Shown: one piece after another, positions 62,953-64,000 of the stretch
Numbering within the stretch: position 1 is the stretch's first letter
Layout of the letters: every line of letters begins with the position of its first letter
NCBI RefSeq assembly: GCF_000686845.1
Contig: NZ_JMLS01000013.1
Location: 124,001 to 188,000, forward strand
Source of the DNA: Paenibacillus sp. UNC451MF
Lineage (GTDB): Bacteria > Bacillota > Bacilli > Paenibacillales > NBRC-103111
Length of the DNA: 64,000 bases
Direction: 5' to 3'
Notes under the pieces: model-generated
Database searches by the model: none
What the model saw: the letters and a program-made list of their open reading frames with translations, nothing else
What the model was told of the DNA's origin: nothing
Translations under genes and position numbers: made by a program

Positions 62953-64000
62953 ATGTGTTTAAGCATTTGTGATTCACTTAGTAATGCTTATACAAAATCA
63001 TCTTTTTATATAAGCGGTAAATCAGTTGGTAAATTTGATCTACTTAATGAGAACTCAAGGATATTTATAGATTTATTGGCTGGTTCTGGTAAACGACGCG
63101 GGGTTGTTTTGCATCCTGGTACGAATAGTTTGTTATATATTGCTATTGCAATGGCAGCATATAATGTTTTTCTCTTAGAAGAAAGTGATAACACTGCCTT
63201 CTTACAAGAAATCAAAGATGGCGATTTGGTTGTGTACGGCGATAAAAGAGGTAAATACCGTGGGGTCGATGGCGAAGGGAAGATTATTATCGAAAGTGCA
63301 GGGAAAGGATCGCCGCTTACAACGTACGTTCCAACAGCTCTTGCCTATAAACTTAGACCATACTACGGCTCTGCAACAACATTAGATGGTAGAGGGATCA
63401 GAAGAAATTCAACCGCTAGATTGAAATTCATGGCAAATTTATTTTCTATTGAATTGAATCAAATGAAAAACAGCTTTAGCACATCGGTTGTCATTGTATG
63501 TGATAAACAGGATGCTGACGAGTTTATGGCCACTTTTAGAATTAGTGTAGATAATCGTAAATCATTCTCGTTCGGTGAGTTATTTCCCTCTGCTTATTAT
63601 ACTTCTTCGGGTGAAGAAATTAATTATCCAGGGAATTCTGCCAGACTACAATCAATCGTCAAATTTGCTGGAAAGCTTTCCGTAGCTAGGGAACTAATAT
63701 TAGAAGATAAAAATATAGGCACATTAATTATTAACGGTTCACATTTTTTTAATGACTCAACGGAGCTTGCAAGTTTGTATAAAAGGAATTCGCTTAAAAG
63801 TATTGTTATGTTGGCTGAGCTCTCTAAATACATAAATTCTTTTAAATACGATGATTTTGAAAATGTCGAGTTATACGCTTGGACTCGAAACGCATTACTT
63901 GGAAAAATCGGTGATTTATCCGATTATTTGAATGATTCTTCGGATATGAGCAAGCTATTGTACGAAATGGCCAATAGTTATATAAATAAAGAAATTCACT
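62953..64000 (+). CDS. Large unknown protein, cut by the window end; possibly DISARM DrmE
   Basis: An open frame of at least 349 codons from ATG 62953 without a stop. Early residues MCLSICDSLSNAYTKSSFYI, then LLAGSGKRRGVVLHPGTNSL and KDGDLVVYGDKRGKYRGVDG; a GSG-rich loop is present but no proper Walker A. I cannot prove the family. Its place beside C5 methyltransferases in a defence island, its size and its position as the likely first gene of a new operon make drmE of class 2 DISARM a candidate. A helicase gene, a DUF1998 gene and a PLD gene should then follow outside the window. Confidence 0.6.
   Translation, partial: MCLSICDSLSNAYTKSSFYISGKSVGKFDLLNENSRIFIDLLAGSGKRRGVVLHPGTNSLLYIAIAMAAYNVFLLEESDNTAFLQEIKDGDLVVYGDKRGKYRGVDGEGKIIIESAGKGSPLTTYVPTALAYKLRPYYGSATTLDGRGIRRNSTARLKFMANLFSIELNQMKNSFSTSVVIVCDKQDADEFMATFRISVDNRKSFSFGELFPSAYYTSSGEEINYPGNSARLQSIVKFAGKLSVARELILEDKNIGTLIINGSHFFNDSTELASLYKRNSLKSIVMLAELSKYINSFKYDDFENVELYAWTRNALLGKIGDLSDYLNDSSDMSKLLYEMANSYINKEIH

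Noticed and set aside
1-64000. Search for tRNA, rRNA, tmRNA and insertion-sequence transposases
   Set aside because: No cloverleaf, rRNA stretch or DDE transposase frame was recognised by eye.

Overview
The window looks like Paenibacillus or a close Bacillota relative. Reasons: strong AGGAGG ribosome binding sites with frequent GTG/TTG starts, a T-box leader, Lpl/Ytc-type sugar ABC transporters under AraC-family regulators with large sensor domains, and homologues of YerC, YqfQ and RlmCD. No rRNA, tRNA or CRISPR array was seen.

From 1 to 34.3 kb the DNA looks like host chromosome. It opens with the end of a truncated gene, then a T-box-controlled glutaminyl-tRNA synthetase and a membrane protein. 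From 3.9 to 24.5 kb lies a glycan-use region. It holds a PhyH-type oxygenase pair, a sensor/AraC regulator, a two-permease plus binding-lipoprotein importer, a sulfatase, a GH2 enzyme, a GH88 unsaturated glucuronyl hydrolase, three further AraC regulators (a fifth lies at 27.3-28.3 kb), and four catabolic genes (2-hydroxyacid dehydrogenase, xylose-isomerase-like TIM barrel, enolase-superfamily dehydratase, Gfo/Idh/MocA oxidoreductase). Together they suggest import, desulfation and breakdown of a sulfated, uronate-containing oligosaccharide. A lipoprotein PBP, an AraC/ThuA pair, a YqfQ-like protein, YerC, a CbiX-like chelatase, a diacylglycerol kinase and the rRNA methyltransferase RlmD follow.

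Three gene borders in this part (about 3.7, 24.6 and 27.1 kb) carry copies of a roughly 250-340 bp quasi-palindromic element. The inner stem changes in step on both sides. The outer ends are outward-facing terminator hairpins that are mirror copies within each element but differ between elements.

At the rlmD 3' end (34.3 kb) the sequence becomes visibly AT-richer and mobile. The rlmD end is present twice (34.3 and 36.9 kb), each time followed about 147 bp later by an integrase 3' end. The first is only a remnant; the second is an intact tyrosine recombinase. This indicates two integrations at one site. The first left a small cargo: an XRE regulator divergent from three unknown genes, two with hydrophobic tails. 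The second extends from 36.9 kb to beyond the window. It carries integrase, excisionase-like proteins, a P-loop ATPase, a Rep-like protein, a phage-type recombination set (DUF932, RadC, YqaJ exonuclease, Rad52-like annealing protein) and several unknown genes.

The right end (54.8-64 kb) is a defence island. It has a BsuMI/LlaJI-like restriction system (two C5-cytosine methyltransferases, a McrB-like AAA+ motor and a DUF2357 nuclease), a Vsr mismatch endonuclease and, cut by the window end, a large unknown gene that may be the first gene of another defence operon, possibly DISARM drmE.
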